Assembly: GCA_016195045.1 (NCBI GenBank)
Contig: JACQAJ010000035.1
Coordinates: 1-6,460, forward strand
Reading direction: 5' to 3'
Length of the DNA: 6,460 bases
Source of the DNA: Candidatus Azambacteria bacterium
Lineage (GTDB): Bacteria > Patescibacteriota > Minisyncoccia > GWC2-36-17 > JACQAJ01
Of the stretch, positions 5,263 through 6,460 are shown piece by piece; the first letter of the stretch is position 1, and the number at the start of each line of letters is the position of its first letter. The position numbers and the translations under genes are program-made. A model generated the notes under the pieces. It did not search any database. It was not told the DNA's origin and saw only the letters and a list, made by a program, of their open reading frames with translations.

Positions 5263-6460
5263 CTAAACTATTTCTTGTTGATAACAACTTTCGCAATAAG
5301 GCCGAAAGCCATCTTGAGTCGCATGAACTGACCAGATCTTCTTTTGGCAAGAAAAACATTGATCTTCGAATATTTGTAAATTACTCATTGTCTCAAAACG
5401 TTTTATCATTCGCTCCAGAGGTGTTAAAACTGGCAGAGCAATCCTGAACCTTCGATAAAATTCCAACTCTTTGGGAACAATTCGAAAAGGATGACCACTT
5501 TGCTCACTAATAATAATTTTTGAAAGAATTTCATCACTCACATCATCAATATTATCCGGTAAATCTTCTGATAAAATAGTTTGAGACTCACCGATATTGG
5601 CTTTGATTTCATCTTGCCATAGACCTCCTTTAGCTAAAATTTCTTCTTGAGAAAGTGGATATAAAATCTGCGCGGTGGAATTATTATAAGCAAAATTGGA
5701 AAAGTTATAGGGAAAAAATTCTCCGTAAATTCCCTGTTTTAAAAGTTTCTCCTTGAGATCATCAATGATTCTAAAATAATCATCCGGCTGATAAACTTTA
5801 TTAAAAATCGCGTATTTGACATTTTTCAGACCGACGCAACCAAAACAATTAGAACAATTTTGACAGGAAAAGACATATTCACAATCGAGGCAAGTTTTAC
5901 TGAAATAAGCAAATTTTACTTTGGAAGAGTCGCCACCCGCCTGAACAGTCTCATATAATTGATTGGATTTTCCCGAGAATCCGAAATCCATGGAATCTTT
6001 GATTGCCGTAGTAAATCTTCCGTATCTAATATTTTCAGAATCTTCGGTTTGAAACGACCAAAAAGTATCTCGACAATTCTCGATATCACTCCCAGTAGAA
6101 TTGTTTGACTGCTTAATTCGAACCGCTCGAATCGGTTGGGATTTAACTAATTCCCAAAATCTTTGATGAGTGATTTTCACCTCACTTCTTTTTCCCAGAT
6201 CAATTTGTTTTCTTTTAATTACATACTCTTCTTTCGTCAGTTGTTCATTAAAAAAACAATAACTTTTATTTCGTAAATTAACGCAGCCAAAACAATTGAG
6301 ACAATTTCGACAATCGTAAAGAAAATCACTTTCTATGCAATCATTGGAAAAATAGATATAAGTACATTTAAAACATTTATTAGTCAAAACATTATTATAA
6401 CCGCCCTCCACAAGACGAAGATAGAAAGAATCCATGACGTCTTTAGACTGAAAAGTTGAA
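5263..6460 (-). CDS. Cysteine-rich zinc-ribbon and solenoid-repeat protein, N-terminus cut by window edge
   Basis: This is a paralogue of the protein at 1-1551, of unknown function. The frame is open from the right edge. The first ATG (6435) aligns with about residue 168 of the paralogue, and upstream codons (STFQSKDV) continue the alignment, so the true start and the N-terminal zinc ribbons are probably outside the window. Counting from 6435, a C-x2-C-x2-C-x2-C cluster (42-51) and its repeat (191-200) have CFGC blocks 149 residues apart, the same as in the paralogue. Each is followed by L+N..Y..FN and a DY/EY signature. YGEFFP (237-242) and FAYN (248-251) follow. The third CxxC pair of the paralogue is replaced here by SEQSG and VLTPL. 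A last zinc ribbon, CFSC (360-363) with CESC (381-384), closes the protein just before TAG. Confidence 0.87.
   Translation of the reverse strand, partial: STFQSKDVMDSFYLRLVEGGYNNVLTNKCFKCTYIYFSNDCIESDFLYDCRNCLNCFGCVNLRNKSYCFFNEQLTKEEYVIKRKQIDLGKRSEVKITHQRFWELVKSQPIRAVRIKQSNNSTGSDIENCRDTFWSFQTEDSENIRYGRFTTAIKDSMDFGFSGKSNQLYETVQAGGDSSKVKFAYFSKTCLDCEYVFSCQNCSNCFGCVGLKNVKYAIFNKVYQPDDYFRIIDDLKEKLLKQGIYGEFFPYNFSNFAYNNSTAQILYPLSQEEILAKGGLWQDEIKANIGESQTILSEDLPDNIDDVSDEILSKIIISEQSGHPFRIVPKELEFYRRFRIALPVLTPLERMIKRFETMSNLQIFEDQCFSCQKKIWSVHATQDGFRPYCESCYQQEIV

Overview
The window looks like a low-GC chromosome fragment from a Candidatus Patescibacteria (CPR, Parcubacteria-like) bacterium. That assignment is an inference. 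It rests on two large cysteine-rich zinc-ribbon/repeat proteins of a type I associate with CPR genomes, an RNase HI with a C-terminal extension, a DUF4143-type ATPase, tightly packed genes on one strand, A+T-rich heptamer repeats and mostly absent Shine-Dalgarno sequences. I could not run a search to confirm it. Every gene lies on the minus strand, so transcription runs from right to left, and no stretch over 300 bases lacks a gene.

Right to left: (1) 6460-5263 is a cysteine-rich zinc-ribbon/repeat protein whose start lies outside the window. (2) 5184-4672 and 4630-4196 are two Nudix hydrolases, an isomerase/YfcD-like one with a degenerate Nudix box and a canonical one with the only strong ribosome binding site seen. 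They are 41 nt apart and end at a clear hairpin terminator. (3) A good sigma70-like promoter sits in and just beyond that terminator and should drive a third, canonical Nudix gene at 4053-3646. (4) A 77-bp tract of eleven in-phase heptamers leads to an RNase HI gene (3542-2910) with an intact active site. Its C-terminal hybrid-binding-like domain has been thrown out of frame by a 5-bp tandem duplication and continues to 2776. The gene also carries an internal heptamer array. (5) An inverted repeat and a weak promoter-like sequence precede an AAA_14/DUF4143 ATPase (2708-1563). (6) 11 nt further on, a second zinc-ribbon/repeat protein (1551-1) begins and runs off the left edge.

The three Nudix enzymes and RNase HI fit nucleotide and nucleic-acid housekeeping, but nothing in the sequence proves that they form one pathway. 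The least understood element is the pair of large paralogous proteins at the two ends. Both combine zinc ribbons with roughly 12-residue, solenoid-like repeats arranged in two halves exactly 149 residues apart. The best evidence of recent sequence change is in the RNase H gene.
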